From contig NZ_LT906483.1 of NCBI RefSeq assembly GCF_900187065.1, positions 3,100,001-3,164,000 on the forward strand: a stretch of 64,000 nucleotides of DNA, given 5' to 3'. The position numbers and the translations under genes were made by a program. The number at the start of each line of letters is the position of its first letter. Positions within the stretch are counted from its first letter, which is position 1. Below the pieces are notes generated by a model, which was given only the letters and a program-made list of their open reading frames with translations, had not been told where the DNA came from and did not search any database. The stretch is from Mycolicibacterium thermoresistibile (GTDB lineage Bacteria > Actinomycetota > Actinomycetes > Mycobacteriales > Mycobacteriaceae). Positions 1 to 8,167 of the stretch are shown in pieces.

Positions 1-12
1 TCAGGAGACATT

Positions 13-1215
13 GTGAGCAAACAACATCCGCCGATGGACGAGTTCGTCGCGCAGGCCCGGGAGTGGTTGGCCGGCGTCGCCGAACCGCGCACCGCGTCGG
101 CCTGGGGCGAAGGCTCCGATTCGGTCGCGGTGTTCGAGAACTGGACCGAGGAGCAGGAACGCGCCGAGACCGACCGGATCCGCGCCTACGAGCGGGACAA
201 ATTCGACGCCGGCTGGGGGGCGCTGACCTGGCCCGCCGCCCTGGGCGGCCGCGACCTGCCGATGTCGTACGCGCTCGCGTTCCGCCGCGAAGAGGAAACG
301 TTCGACGTCCCGCGGCGCACCGAATTGTTCTCGGTCACCCAGCAACTGATCGCACCGACGATCGCCACCTGGGGCACCGAGGAACAGAAGGACACCTACC
401 TGCGGGCGATGCTGCGCACCGACATCCTGGCGTGTCAGCTGTTCTCGGAGACCGAGGCCGGCTCCGACCTCGCGGCGGTCCGGACCCGGGCGGTGCAGAA
501 GGACGACGGCTGGGTGATCAACGGACACAAGGTCTGGACCTCCGGGGCGCGGGTGTCCGACCTCGGTGTCGCGGTGTGCCGCACCGATCCGCAGGCCCCC
601 AAGCACGCCGGCCTGACCGTGTTCCTGGTGCCGATGGACGCCCCCGGGGTCACCATCCGGCCGATCCGCCAGATGACCGGGGGCGCCTCGTTCAACGAGG
701 TGTACCTCGAGGACGTGGTGGTGTCCGACGCCATGCGGCTCGGACCGGTCGGGCAGGGCTGGAAGGTGGCGCTGACCGTGCTGGCGGCCGAACGCCTCGA
801 CTCCGGGCTGCTCGGGCTGGGCAACGCCGACCGCGCCGTGGAACTGGCCCGGAACCGCCCACAGCCGCTGACCGGGCTGGAACGCGATGCGGTGGGAGAT
901 CTGGTGGCGCGCAGCTTCGTTCAGCGCCTGACCAGCATGCGGGTGGCCGCGGCTCTGGTGGCGGGCGCCGACCCCGGCCCGGAGGCGTCGATCGGCAAAC
1001 TGCTGGCCACCGACACCATGGCCCGGACCTCGGAGGTGGTGCGCCTACTGCTGGGCAGCGAGCTGATTGTCGACTCGGGCGCCTGGGGAACCTGGGCGTG
1101 GACCGAACACGTGCTCGGCGCCCCCGGATACCGGATCGCCGGCGGCACCGACGAAATCCAGCACAACATCATCGCCGAACGGGTGATGGGGCTGCCCAAG
1201 GAGCCGAGACCATGA
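13..1215 (+). CDS. Acyl-CoA dehydrogenase (FadE family), first gene of an ACAD/kinase cassette
   Basis: A 400-residue flavoprotein predicted to oxidise an acyl-CoA at the alpha-beta position in the cytosol. The order is the usual one: helical N-domain (about 10-125), beta domain with ETEAGSD near residue 143, helical C-domain. The C-terminal motif is GGTDEIQ (377-383); many short-chain ACADs have Glu before GT here, so the base may lie elsewhere, or this could be one half of a heteromeric enzyme as in FadE28/29-type pairs (inference). It starts at GTG 13 with AGGAGA five bases upstream. Its stop overlaps the next start (ATGA), so it is translationally coupled to the kinase gene. The promoter is outside the window. 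Substrate not determinable from sequence. Confidence 0.88.
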   Translation: MSKQHPPMDEFVAQAREWLAGVAEPRTASAWGEGSDSVAVFENWTEEQERAETDRIRAYERDKFDAGWGALTWPAALGGRDLPMSYALAFRREEETFDVPRRTELFSVTQQLIAPTIATWGTEEQKDTYLRAMLRTDILACQLFSETEAGSDLAAVRTRAVQKDDGWVINGHKVWTSGARVSDLGVAVCRTDPQAPKHAGLTVFLVPMDAPGVTIRPIRQMTGGASFNEVYLEDVVVSDAMRLGPVGQGWKVALTVLAAERLDSGLLGLGNADRAVELARNRPQPLTGLERDAVGDLVARSFVQRLTSMRVAAALVAGADPGPEASIGKLLATDTMARTSEVVRLLLGSELIVDSGAWGTWAWTEHVLGAPGYRIAGGTDEIQHNIIAERVMGLPKEPRP

Positions 1216-2183
1216 GCGTGAACACGGCCAACGCGGCCTCGGCGGCCCTGGTGTCTCGCATCACCGAACGATTCGCCCGGGACCTCGATCTGCGGGTGTC
1301 GGAGGTCACCCCGATCGTCGGCGGGCACTCCGGGTTGACCTACCGGGTCGACACCGACGGGCCGGCCTACGTGGTGAAGGCCGTTCCGGAGGGCCAACGC
1401 CCCATCGGCCGGCACGACATGATGCGCCAGGCCCGGATCCTGCGTGCGCTGGCCGACACCCCGGTTCCCGTTCCGGCGGTCGCGGTCGTGGACGAGACGG
1501 CGCCGGCCTGGTTCGCGATGGAGCTGGTGCCCGGCGATTCGCTCGAACCGGTGCTCGACGATCCGCCGGTCCCGCCGAAGCGGGCCGCCCGCCGGATGCG
1601 GGCCGCCGCCGGTCTGCTCAAGACGCTGCATGCGGTCCCGGTCGACAGCATTCCCACCGACGCCGCTCCCCTGTCCCCCGAGGACGAACTGGCCCGCTGG
1701 GCCCGGACCATGGGCGCCGTACCCCCCGAACTGGTGCCCCGCGCCGAGGAGCTGCAGCGCCGCCTGGCCGAGGACGTTCCGGCGGCCATGCCGGTGACCC
1801 TGGTGCACGGGGACTTCCGGTTGGGCAACATCATCGCCGACAGTGACGACCTCGCGGCGCTGATCGACTGGGAGATCTGGAGCCTGGGTGATCCGCGCGT
1901 CGAGCTGGGCTGGTTCCTGGTGTTCGCCGACGGCACCAATTTCCCGGGCGCCGGTCGGGTGGTGCCCGGACTGCCCGGTGCCGACGAGTTGCGCGGCATC
2001 TACACCGAGACCCCGCTGCGCGACGTCGACTGGTTCGACGCCCTCGGCCGGTTCAAGATGGCGGCGATCATGGGGCACAACCTGCGGCGCCACCGCGAAG
2101 GCCGACATCACGATCCGGAGCAGGAGAAACTGCCGGCCACCATCCGCAGCCTGATCGACAACGGATTGCGGTTGCTCGGCTAG
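1212..2183 (+). CDS. APH-fold small-molecule kinase, ACAD10/11-kinase-like
   Basis: A 323-residue aminoglycoside-phosphotransferase-fold kinase. The catalytic loop HGDFRLGN is at 199-206 and the Mg-binding Asp of IDWE at 219, so the active site looks complete. The start ATG at 1212 overlaps the stop of the preceding ACAD, and an ACAD10/11-like dehydrogenase follows 20 bases downstream. Animal ACAD10 and ACAD11 fuse just such a kinase domain to an acyl-CoA dehydrogenase, and those enzymes are reported to act in 4-hydroxy-acid catabolism. The neighbourhood therefore suggests phosphorylation of a hydroxyacyl-CoA rather than of an antibiotic. That role is inference; the kinase fold is clear. A longer reading frame extends upstream but only shadows the ACAD gene. 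Confidence 0.87.
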   Translation: MSVNTANAASAALVSRITERFARDLDLRVSEVTPIVGGHSGLTYRVDTDGPAYVVKAVPEGQRPIGRHDMMRQARILRALADTPVPVPAVAVVDETAPAWFAMELVPGDSLEPVLDDPPVPPKRAARRMRAAAGLLKTLHAVPVDSIPTDAAPLSPEDELARWARTMGAVPPELVPRAEELQRRLAEDVPAAMPVTLVHGDFRLGNIIADSDDLAALIDWEIWSLGDPRVELGWFLVFADGTNFPGAGRVVPGLPGADELRGIYTETPLRDVDWFDALGRFKMAAIMGHNLRRHREGRHHDPEQEKLPATIRSLIDNGLRLLG

Positions 2184-2203
2184 CGGCAGAAAGGAACGAT
2201 TTC

Positions 2204-3412
2204 ATGGACTTCGAATACTCACCGCGCACCCGAGAGCTGTTGACCCGGGTGCGGGACTTCATGGAGGAGTACGTCTACCCGGCCGAACCGGTGTACGACG
2301 CGCAGGTCGCCGAGAACGACAACTTCCACGAGCAACCGCAGATCATGCGCGACCTGCAGGCCAAGGCGCGCGAGCAGGGGTTGTGGAACCTGTTCATGAC
2401 CCACGGCGACTACGGCGCCGGGCTGACCAACCTCGAGTACGCGCCGATCGCGGAGGAGATGGGTCGGTCGATCATCGGCAACGAGGTCTTCAACTGCTCG
2501 GCGCCCGACACCGGCAACATGGAGATCCTCGCCCTCTACGGCACCGAGAAGCAGCGCAAACAGTGGCTCGAGCCGCTGCTGAACTGCGAGATCCGCTCGG
2601 CGTTCGCGATGACCGAACCCGACGTGGCCAGCTCCGACGCGCGCAACATCACCGCCACCATCCGCCGCGATGGTGACGAGTACGTGCTCAACGGCCGCAA
2701 GTGGTACACCTCCGGAATCCTCGACCCGGACTGCAAACTCATCATCTTCATGGGTAAATCCGATCCGGATGCGCCCACCTACAAGCAGCAGAGCATGATC
2801 CTGGTGCCGGCCGACGCTCCCGGCATCGAGGTGCTGCGTGATCTGCCGATGTTCGGCTACAAGGACCGGCTCGGGCACGGTGAGGTTCAGTTCACCGACG
2901 TGCGGGTGCCGGCCGAGAACATGCTCGGCAACGAGGGCGACGGGTTCGCGATCGCGCAGGGCCGGCTGGGCCCGGGCCGGATGCACTATGCGATGCGCGC
3001 CATCGGATTCGCCGAACGGGCGCTGGATCTGATGTGCCGGCGCGCTCTGACCCGGGAGGCCTTCGGCGGTCCGCTGGCCCAGCGCGGTGTGGTGCGGGAG
3101 TGGATCGCCCGCAGCCGCATGGAGATCGACCAGATCCGGCTGCTGACCTTCAAAGCCGCCTGGTTGATGGACACCCGCGGTAATGCGGCGGCCCGGTCGG
3201 AGGTCGCGGCCATCAAGGTGGCGGCGATGGAGACCGCCCATCAGGTGGTCAACCGGGCGGTGCAGACCTTCGGTGCGGCCGGGGTGAGCGACGACACCGT
3301 GCTCGCCCGGCTGTTCGCCATCACCCGGGCGCTGCAGATCGCCGACGGGCCCAACGAGGTTCATCTGCGCACCATCGCCCGCCTGGAATTGGAGAGGTAT
3401 CGCGATGAGTAG
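2204..3412 (+). CDS. Acyl-CoA dehydrogenase resembling the ACAD10/ACAD11 dehydrogenase domain
   Basis: A 402-residue acyl-CoA dehydrogenase. It carries NCSAPDTGNME near residue 95, TEPDVASSDARN in the middle domain and ADGPNEVH at 380-387. From memory these closely match the dehydrogenase part of animal ACAD10/ACAD11 and differ from the first ACAD in this operon. The start ATG at 2204 follows AGAAAGGA. The last eight bases overlap the SDR gene. With the kinase immediately upstream, the pair is a split equivalent of ACAD11. Inferred role: elimination of phosphate from, or oxidation of, a phosphorylated 4-hydroxyacyl-CoA so it can enter beta-oxidation. The ACAD family is certain; the substrate is inference. 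Confidence 0.88.
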   Translation: MDFEYSPRTRELLTRVRDFMEEYVYPAEPVYDAQVAENDNFHEQPQIMRDLQAKAREQGLWNLFMTHGDYGAGLTNLEYAPIAEEMGRSIIGNEVFNCSAPDTGNMEILALYGTEKQRKQWLEPLLNCEIRSAFAMTEPDVASSDARNITATIRRDGDEYVLNGRKWYTSGILDPDCKLIIFMGKSDPDAPTYKQQSMILVPADAPGIEVLRDLPMFGYKDRLGHGEVQFTDVRVPAENMLGNEGDGFAIAQGRLGPGRMHYAMRAIGFAERALDLMCRRALTREAFGGPLAQRGVVREWIARSRMEIDQIRLLTFKAAWLMDTRGNAAARSEVAAIKVAAMETAHQVVNRAVQTFGAAGVSDDTVLARLFAITRALQIADGPNEVHLRTIARLELERYRDE

Positions 3413-4163
3413 TCAGCTGTTGAAGGACAAGGTCGCGTTGGTCACCGGCGCGACCCGGGGACTCGGTCTGGCCATCGCCCGCGGTCTCGCCGACGCCGGA
3501 GCAGCGGTCGCGGTGTCCAGCCGCAAGGCCGACGCCTGCGAAGCGGTGGCGAACGAACTCGCCGAGGCCACCGGGGCGAAGGTGATCCCGCTGCCGCTGC
3601 ACGTGGGCCGCTGGGACGACATCGAACCCGCCGTCGACCGGCTGTGCGCCGAATTGGGTGGGATCGACATCCTGGTCAACAACGCCGGCATCGCACCGTT
3701 GGCGCCCACCCTGGAAAGCGCCACCGAGGCACTGTTCGACAAGACCATCGAGGTGAACCTCAAGGGACCGTTCCGGTTGATGGCGGTCGCCGGGGCGCGC
3801 ATGGCCGCCGCCGGAGGCGGTTCCATCATCAACATCTCCAGCATCGGCGCCTGGCGGCCGAGTCCCGCCGAGGCGATGTACGCGGCCGCGAAGAACGGTC
3901 TGAACGCGTTGACCATGGCGTTCGCCCAGGAATACGCACCCAGGGTGCGGGTGAACTGTGTGATGCCCGGGGCGTTCGCCACCGACATGGCCGAGAACTG
4001 GGATGAGGAGTTCCTCGGAAAGGTGATCGGCGGGCTGCCGGCCGGACGGCTCGGCAAACCCGAGGAGATCGCCGGCCTCGTCGTGCATCTGGCCAGCGAT
4101 CAGGCCGGCTACACGACCGGGGCGGTCATCCCGGTCGACGGCGGACGCACCGCCGTGTACTGA
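3405..4163 (+). CDS. Short-chain dehydrogenase/reductase
   Basis: A 252-residue classical SDR using NAD(P)H. It has the nucleotide-binding TGATRGLG (14-21), NNAG, a Ser in the ISSIG region near 146, and catalytic Tyr159 and Lys163 (YAAAK). The length is typical of FabG-like oxidoreductases. The ATG lies eight bases inside the end of the preceding ACAD gene, so this is the last gene of the four-gene operon. A strong hairpin follows 15 bases after the stop. Probable role: interconversion of a hydroxy and a keto group on the same acyl substrate handled by the two ACADs and the kinase (inference). The exact substrate cannot be read from the sequence. Confidence 0.85.
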   Translation: MSSQLLKDKVALVTGATRGLGLAIARGLADAGAAVAVSSRKADACEAVANELAEATGAKVIPLPLHVGRWDDIEPAVDRLCAELGGIDILVNNAGIAPLAPTLESATEALFDKTIEVNLKGPFRLMAVAGARMAAAGGGSIINISSIGAWRPSPAEAMYAAAKNGLNALTMAFAQEYAPRVRVNCVMPGAFATDMAENWDEEFLGKVIGGLPAGRLGKPEEIAGLVVHLASDQAGYTTGAVIPVDGGRTAVY

Positions 4164-4178
4164 CATTCACCGATCTAC

Positions 4179-4218
4179 CCGGTCCACCGGTCGGCTTCCC
4201 GCTCGGCCGGTGGACCGG
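4179..4218 (+). terminator. Hairpin terminator after the ACAD/SDR operon
   Basis: A perfect 12-bp inverted repeat (CCGGTCCACCGG and its complement at 4179-4190 and 4207-4218) with a 16-base loop, starting 15 bases after the SDR stop codon. There is no uridine tract directly behind it, as is common for mycobacterial hairpins. Confidence 0.6.
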
Positions 4219-4260
4219 CGTGCTTCTCGGGCCGTTCTTACTGGGTCCGTTTTTCCGGGG

Positions 4261-4299
4261 CCGATTTCTGGGGCCGATTTCTGGGCGCCGATTTCTGGG
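4261..4299. repeat. Three tandem copies of CCGATTTCTGGG
   Basis: Exact copies start at 4261, 4274 and 4288 (period 13-14 bp), with decayed relatives just upstream around 4232 and 4248. The array sits between two hairpins in the convergent intergenic region. No coding function is apparent. Confidence 0.7.
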
Positions 4300-4320
4300 G
4301 GGTTCGTCTGACAAGCGCAC

Positions 4321-4368
4321 ATGACCCCGCACCGACGCGGCGGCAGGTCCGCGTCGGTGCGGGGTCAT
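4321..4368. terminator. Perfect 20-bp stem hairpin, likely bidirectional terminator
   Basis: Bases 4321-4340 and 4349-4368 are exact reverse complements around an 8-base loop. The hairpin lies between the plus-strand SDR operon and the minus-strand ctaJ operon, where a terminator serving both strands is expected. Confidence 0.7.
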
Positions 4369-4397
4369 CGAATCCGATGTGCGGCGGCCCCGTGATG

Positions 4398-4415
4398 GAG
4401 CCCGCTACGGGGCTC
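4398..4415 (-). terminator. Short hairpin after the DUF5130 gene
   Basis: GAGCCC (4398-4403) and GGGCTC (4410-4415) form a 6-bp stem about 18 bases beyond the stop of the minus-strand DUF5130 gene. It is weak alone but well placed. Confidence 0.35.
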
Positions 4416-4433
4416 TCACGATGGGAGCGGAGC

Positions 4434-4919
4434 TCAGTGCGGTGAGACGCCGGACGACATCACCCGCACGGCGCTGACCAGGCCGTCGATCAGGTTGCCG
4501 TCCTTGAAGGCGGCCGCCGCCGCCGAGACGCCCAACGGGGCGGCGGTCTCGATCCCGCGGCCCTTCACGTCCGCGCCGTAGACCACCTCGATCGCCCGCT
4601 GATCGGGCGACACCGCCAGGAGCACCGCGTTGTTCGGGGTGGGCACCCGGCCCAGGATCTCGCGGGCGGTGGCGGCGGTGTCCTCGCCCAGCGGGCCGAT
4701 GTACACCGCGAACCGGGCCTTCGCCGCGCGCGAGCCGTACTTGAGCGCATCATCGAGCACCACGAGTTCCTTCGTGGTGAACGGATAGTCCAGGCAGCGG
4801 GTACCCGGCTCGACCACCGCCGAGATCCGGCCGCTGGACGTGACTACGGTCCCGACCGGCAGATCGGCGTGCTCGACCGCCGACCGCTCCTTGGTAGCCG
4901 TGACTTCACCACTTGCCAC
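4434..4919 (-). CDS. DUF5130 family protein (respiratory supercomplex-associated PRSAF1-like)
   Basis: A 161-residue soluble-looking protein matching the conserved mycobacterial gene at the Rv2468c / MSMEG_4692 position. From memory the M. smegmatis protein was seen with the cytochrome bcc-aa3 supercomplex and called PRSAF1; this link is recollection plus synteny. The sequence has an alpha/beta TPM-like look ([20 protein letters not shown], then [12 protein letters not shown]). I chose GTG at 4919 because GGAGG lies eight bases upstream. A TTG at 4934 would give 166 residues, close to the 167 I recall for Rv2468c. The 5' end overlaps the 3' end of ctaJ, so the two are co-transcribed. Biochemical role unknown. 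Confidence 0.75.
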   Translation of the reverse strand: MASGEVTATKERSAVEHADLPVGTVVTSSGRISAVVEPGTRCLDYPFTTKELVVLDDALKYGSRAAKARFAVYIGPLGEDTAATAREILGRVPTPNNAVLLAVSPDQRAIEVVYGADVKGRGIETAAPLGVSAAAAAFKDGNLIDGLVSAVRVMSSGVSPH

Positions 4920-5139
4920 TGGCGCCGCCTCCAATCGTCACCGGTTCATCGCCGTGGCCTCCGTGTGCAGGCGCGGCGGGTTCGTCGGACGCCCACAGGA
5001 TCGGATCGTGCGTCCACGGCTCGGACAACTGATACGACGCCGGACGGCGACCTTTGGGGCGGTAGATCAGGGCAGCCAGCACCAGAACCAGCAACCCGGG
5101 GATCACCACCAGGTAGAGGGCGTACTCAGCGATGCTCAC
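4906..5139 (-). CDS. ctaJ: Small membrane protein, aa3-type cytochrome oxidase subunit CtaJ
   Basis: A 77-residue protein with one N-terminal membrane helix (about residues 7-25, [20 protein letters not shown]) followed by a polar tail containing [13 protein letters not shown]. The gene order (HNH protein upstream, DUF5130 gene overlapping downstream) matches the M. smegmatis locus whose product was identified as an accessory subunit of the actinobacterial cytochrome bcc-aa3 supercomplex. It would sit in the plasma membrane next to complex IV. It starts at GTG 5139. No clear ribosome-binding site is visible, but a TANNNT -10 box lies six bases upstream, suggesting a leaderless message. Confidence 0.75.
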   Translation of the reverse strand: MSIAEYALYLVVIPGLLVLVLAALIYRPKGRRPASYQLSEPWTHDPILWASDEPAAPAHGGHGDEPVTIGGGASGKW

Positions 5140-5145
5140 GATAAA

Positions 5146-5151
5146 ACCGTA
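5146..5151 (-). promoter_or_regulatory. Candidate -10 box for a leaderless ctaJ transcript
   Basis: On the minus strand TACGGT is followed by six bases and then the GTG start of ctaJ. This spacing would put the transcription start at the G of GTG, a common mycobacterial leaderless arrangement. Inference from spacing only. Confidence 0.35.
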
Positions 5152-5235
5152 TCAGCCGCCGTTCGCCTGGTGACCATGACCTCGCTCTGATCACCGGGTG
5201 CCCTGATGAACGTGCGCCCTGATGACCGGTCGTGG

Positions 5236-5910
5236 TCAGGCCGCCCCTTCGCCACCGAGATACCGCACCCAGACCGGATCGAGTTCCTTGACCGTCGACA
5301 GCAGGCGCCAATGCTGCCCCTTCGGCGGCCGCGGCACGGCCCGCAACGTCCAGCCCAGTTCCGACAGCAGCCGGTCGGCCTTGCGGTGGTTGCAGGCCGA
5401 ACACGCGGCCACGCAGTTCTCCCAGGAATGCGCGCCCCCGCGGCTGCGCGGGACCACGTGGTCGATGGTGTCGGCCTTGCCGCCGCAGTACGCACACCGA
5501 AACCGGTCCCGGTGCATCAGCGCCGCCCGGGTCATCGGCACCCGCGCCCGGTAGGGCACCCGCACGTAGGTGCGCAACCGGATCACCGACGGCATCACCA
5601 GCGCACGGGTGGCCGAGTGGATCACCGGCCCGTTCGGGTCGTCGTGCACCACGTCGGCCTTCCCGCACAGAACCATGACCAGCGCCCGTCGCATGGTCAA
5701 CGCGGTCAGCGGCTCGTAGGTGGAGTTGAGCAACAGCACTCGGCGCCGGCCCCATATCGAGCCGTCCGAGCCGTCTGAGTTACCGGAGACGCCGTCGACG
5801 GGGTGCAGTGGGCGCGCCCCGGGGTGCCTGGCCGGGGAGCCGGTCAGGGTGGTGACCCCGGGCTGCCGGTGGCCGGCCCGGTCAGCACGACCTCTCTTAC
5901 GCTGCGCCAT
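5236..5910 (-). CDS. HNH endonuclease domain protein
   Basis: A 224-residue protein of the conserved Rv2469c type. The C-terminal half has an HNH zinc-finger nuclease core: CAYC, then DHVVPRSRGG, an Asn in HSWEN, and a second CSAC pair followed by NHRK. The middle part (LLLNSTYEPLTALTMRRAL) is the usual lead-in of this family. It starts at ATG 5910 with GGAGGA a few bases upstream; a longer frame from 6111 has no such site and would cross the promoter shared with glbO. It lies divergent from glbO and about 96 bases upstream of ctaJ on the same strand. The HNH fold implies metal-dependent nucleic acid cleavage; the physiological target is unknown. Confidence 0.82.
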   Translation of the reverse strand: MAQRKRGRADRAGHRQPGVTTLTGSPARHPGARPLHPVDGVSGNSDGSDGSIWGRRRVLLLNSTYEPLTALTMRRALVMVLCGKADVVHDDPNGPVIHSATRALVMPSVIRLRTYVRVPYRARVPMTRAALMHRDRFRCAYCGGKADTIDHVVPRSRGGAHSWENCVAACSACNHRKADRLLSELGWTLRAVPRPPKGQHWRLLSTVKELDPVWVRYLGGEGAA

Positions 5911-6118
5911 TGGTCCTCCGAGGGAACAGTCCACCACGGATCGGCCCCGAACGCACGATAATTCTGCGCGTTCGCGCCGGTCGGGTCGGTGAACGGGGGG
6001 TGACCAACGCTCCGCCCGGGCTCTGATCGGGCGCTGCTCAGGCACTGTTCGGCCGGTGTCGACGCCGATCTGACGGCGGTCCGGGTTGCCGGATCCCGGA
6101 AACCGGGACAATGGTGGC

Positions 6119-6514
6119 GTGACGGAGACTGTGCAGTCGTTCTACGACGAAGTCGGTGGCCACGAGACCTTTCGCGCCATCGTGTCGAGGTTCTACGAGC
6201 TGGTTCGCTCGGACGAGATCCTGCGGCCGCTGTATCCCGAGGACGACCTCGACGGTGCGGAGGAACGGCTGCGGATGTTTCTCGAGCAGTACTGGGGTGG
6301 CCCGCGCACCTACTCCGAGCAGCGCGGGCATCCGCGGCTGCGGATGCGCCACGCCCCGTTCCGGATCGGGTATCTCGAGCGGGACGCCTGGCTGCGCTGC
6401 ATGCACACCGCGGTGGCGTCCATCGACTCGCAGACCCTCGACGACGCACACCGCGAACAACTGCTGGACTATCTGGAGATGGCAGCCGATTCACTGGTCA
6501 ACTCCCCGTTCTGA
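6119..6514 (+). CDS. glbO: Group II truncated haemoglobin O (GlbO)
   Basis: A 131-residue truncated haemoglobin very close to M. tuberculosis GlbO (128 residues), sharing the stretch from [14 protein letters not shown] to the C-terminal SLVNSPF. The distal-pocket residues are present: TyrB10 (Tyr26), TyrCD1 (Tyr39) and TrpG8 (Trp91). The proximal haem ligand is His78 in HAPFRI. The family binds O2, NO and CO tightly and is linked to membrane respiration, which fits ctaJ lying nearby. I use GTG 6119; a GTG at 6131 would give a start even closer to M. tuberculosis. The aglA start codon begins at the base right after the glbO stop, so the two are co-transcribed. Confidence 0.92.
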   Translation: MTETVQSFYDEVGGHETFRAIVSRFYELVRSDEILRPLYPEDDLDGAEERLRMFLEQYWGGPRTYSEQRGHPRLRMRHAPFRIGYLERDAWLRCMHTAVASIDSQTLDDAHREQLLDYLEMAADSLVNSPF

Positions 6515-8139
6515 ATGTCGGATACCGACGGTCGCGACCCGATGAGCGGACCGGCGCGGACCACCGGCCGACCCGACCGCACCTGGTGGCGGGACGCGGT
6601 CTTCTACCAGGTCTATCCCCGGTCGTTCCAGGACAGCAACGGCGACGGTGTGGGCGACCTGGACGGCATCACCGCCCGGCTGGACCATCTGCGGTGGCTC
6701 GGAGTGGACGCGCTGTGGCTCAACCCGGTCACGGTCTCGCCGATGGTCGACCACGGCTACGACGTCGCCGACCCGCGCGACATCGACCCGCTGTTCGGCG
6801 ACCTCGCCGCGATGGACCGGCTGCTGCGGGCCGCCCGGCGGAGCGGAATCCGGGTCATCCTCGACGTGGTCCCGAACCACACCAGTTCGCAGCACCCGTG
6901 GTTCCGCGAGGCCCTGGCGGCCGGGCGGAACAGTCCGGCACGGCAGCGCTACCTCTTCCGCGACGGCCGGGGCACCGCGGGTGAGCATCCGCCGAACAAC
7001 TGGGTGTCGGTGTTCGGGGGGCCGGCGTGGACCCGGATCACCGAACCGGACGGCACACCCGGGCAGTGGTATCTGCACCTGTTCGATCCCGCACAGCCGG
7101 ACCTGAACTGGGAGAACCCGGAGGTGTTCGACGATCTGGAGAAGACGCTGAGGTTCTGGCTGGAACGCGGCGTGGACGGGTTCCGGATCGACGTCGCCCA
7201 CGGCATGGCCAAACCGGGAGGTCTGCCCGACATGACCGTCACCGACACCAGACTGCTGGCCGAGAGCGGCGACGACCCCCGCTTCGACAACGACCACGTC
7301 CACGAGATCCACCGGTTCATCCGCCGGGTGCTCGACGACTATCCACATGCCGTCTCCGTCGGTGAGGTCTGGGTGTACGACAACACCCGGTTCGCCGCCT
7401 ATCTGCGGCACGACGAGCTGCATCTCGGCTTCAACTTCCGGCTGGTGCGCGCGGAATTCGACGCCACCGACATCCGGGAGGCGATCGACAACTCGTTGGC
7501 CGCGGTGGCACTGACCGGCGCCGCACCGACGTGGACGCTGTCGAACCACGACGTCGACCGGGAGGTCACCCGGTACGGCGGCGGCACCCTCGGGCAGGCC
7601 CGGGCCCGGGCGATGGCGCTGGTGCTGCTGGCGCTGCCCGGGGCGGTGTTCATCTACAACGGCGCGGAACTCGGTCTGCCCAATGTCGACCTGCCCGATG
7701 AGGTGTTGCAGGACCCGGTGTGGCGGCGCTCCGGGGGCGGCGAACGCGGCCGCGACGGCTGCCGGGTGCCGATGCCGTGGTCGGGTGACACTCCGCCGTT
7801 CGGGTTCTCCACCACGCCCGACACCTGGCTGCCGATGCCGTCGCAGTGGGCGGGGCTGACGGTGCAACGCCAATCGGGAGAGACCCGGATTCGATGCTGT
7901 CGCTCTACCGGCGGGCCCTGCGGCTGCGGCGCTCCCGGGCCGAATTCGCCGGATCCGGTGTGCACTGGCTGGACCACGGACGCGATGCGGTGGTGTTCCG
8001 GCGAGACGGCGGGCTGATCTGCGCACTGAACACCGGGCCGGATCCGCTGCCGCTGCCGGCCGGGACGGTGCTGCTGGCCAGCGCGCCGGTGACCGACGGC
8101 GCGTTGCCGCCGAACACCGCCGCCTGGGTCAGCGGCTGA
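6515..8139 (+). pseudogene. aglA: Alpha-glucosidase AglA (GH13), frameshifted near its 3' end
   Basis: A GH13 glycoside hydrolase that would hydrolyse alpha-glucosidic bonds of small glucosides, orthologous to Rv2471. Catalytic regions are intact in the first frame: DVVPNHTS, GFRIDVAHG (nucleophile Asp), VGEVW (acid/base Glu), SNHDVDR. Around 7868-7880 the homology moves to another frame: the first frame runs on into a Cys-rich tail to 8017, while the family-like C-terminus (DPDSMLSLYRRALRLRR onward) continues in the -1 frame to 8139. One missing base explains this; restored length would be about 541 residues, against 546 remembered for M. tuberculosis. Sequencing error and true mutation cannot be told apart here. 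The ATG at 6515 abuts glbO; 6542 is an alternative start. Confidence 0.8.
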
Positions 8140-8167
8140 TGCAGCACCGCCGCCTGGGTCAGCGGCT
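8115..8167. repeat. 30-bp-period tandem duplication at the aglA stop
   Basis: The 23-base segment 8115-8137 recurs exactly at 8145-8167. The duplication covers the last codons of aglA and reaches into the stop codon of the convergent gene at 8166. Confidence 0.9.

Noticed and set aside
1212..2183. Aminoglycoside resistance phosphotransferase
   Set aside because: The APH fold is right, but the gene is coupled to acyl-CoA dehydrogenases on both sides and resembles the ACAD11 kinase, so a metabolic role is more likely.
4126..4368. 80-codon minus-strand ORF with NGPSKNGPRS-like repeats
   Set aside because: It is the translation of the hairpins and direct repeats between two convergent operons; no start signal.
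5236..6111. Longer HNH protein starting at 6111
   Set aside because: The extra 67 residues are unconserved and cross the divergent promoter to glbO, while ATG 5910 has a clear GGAGGA.
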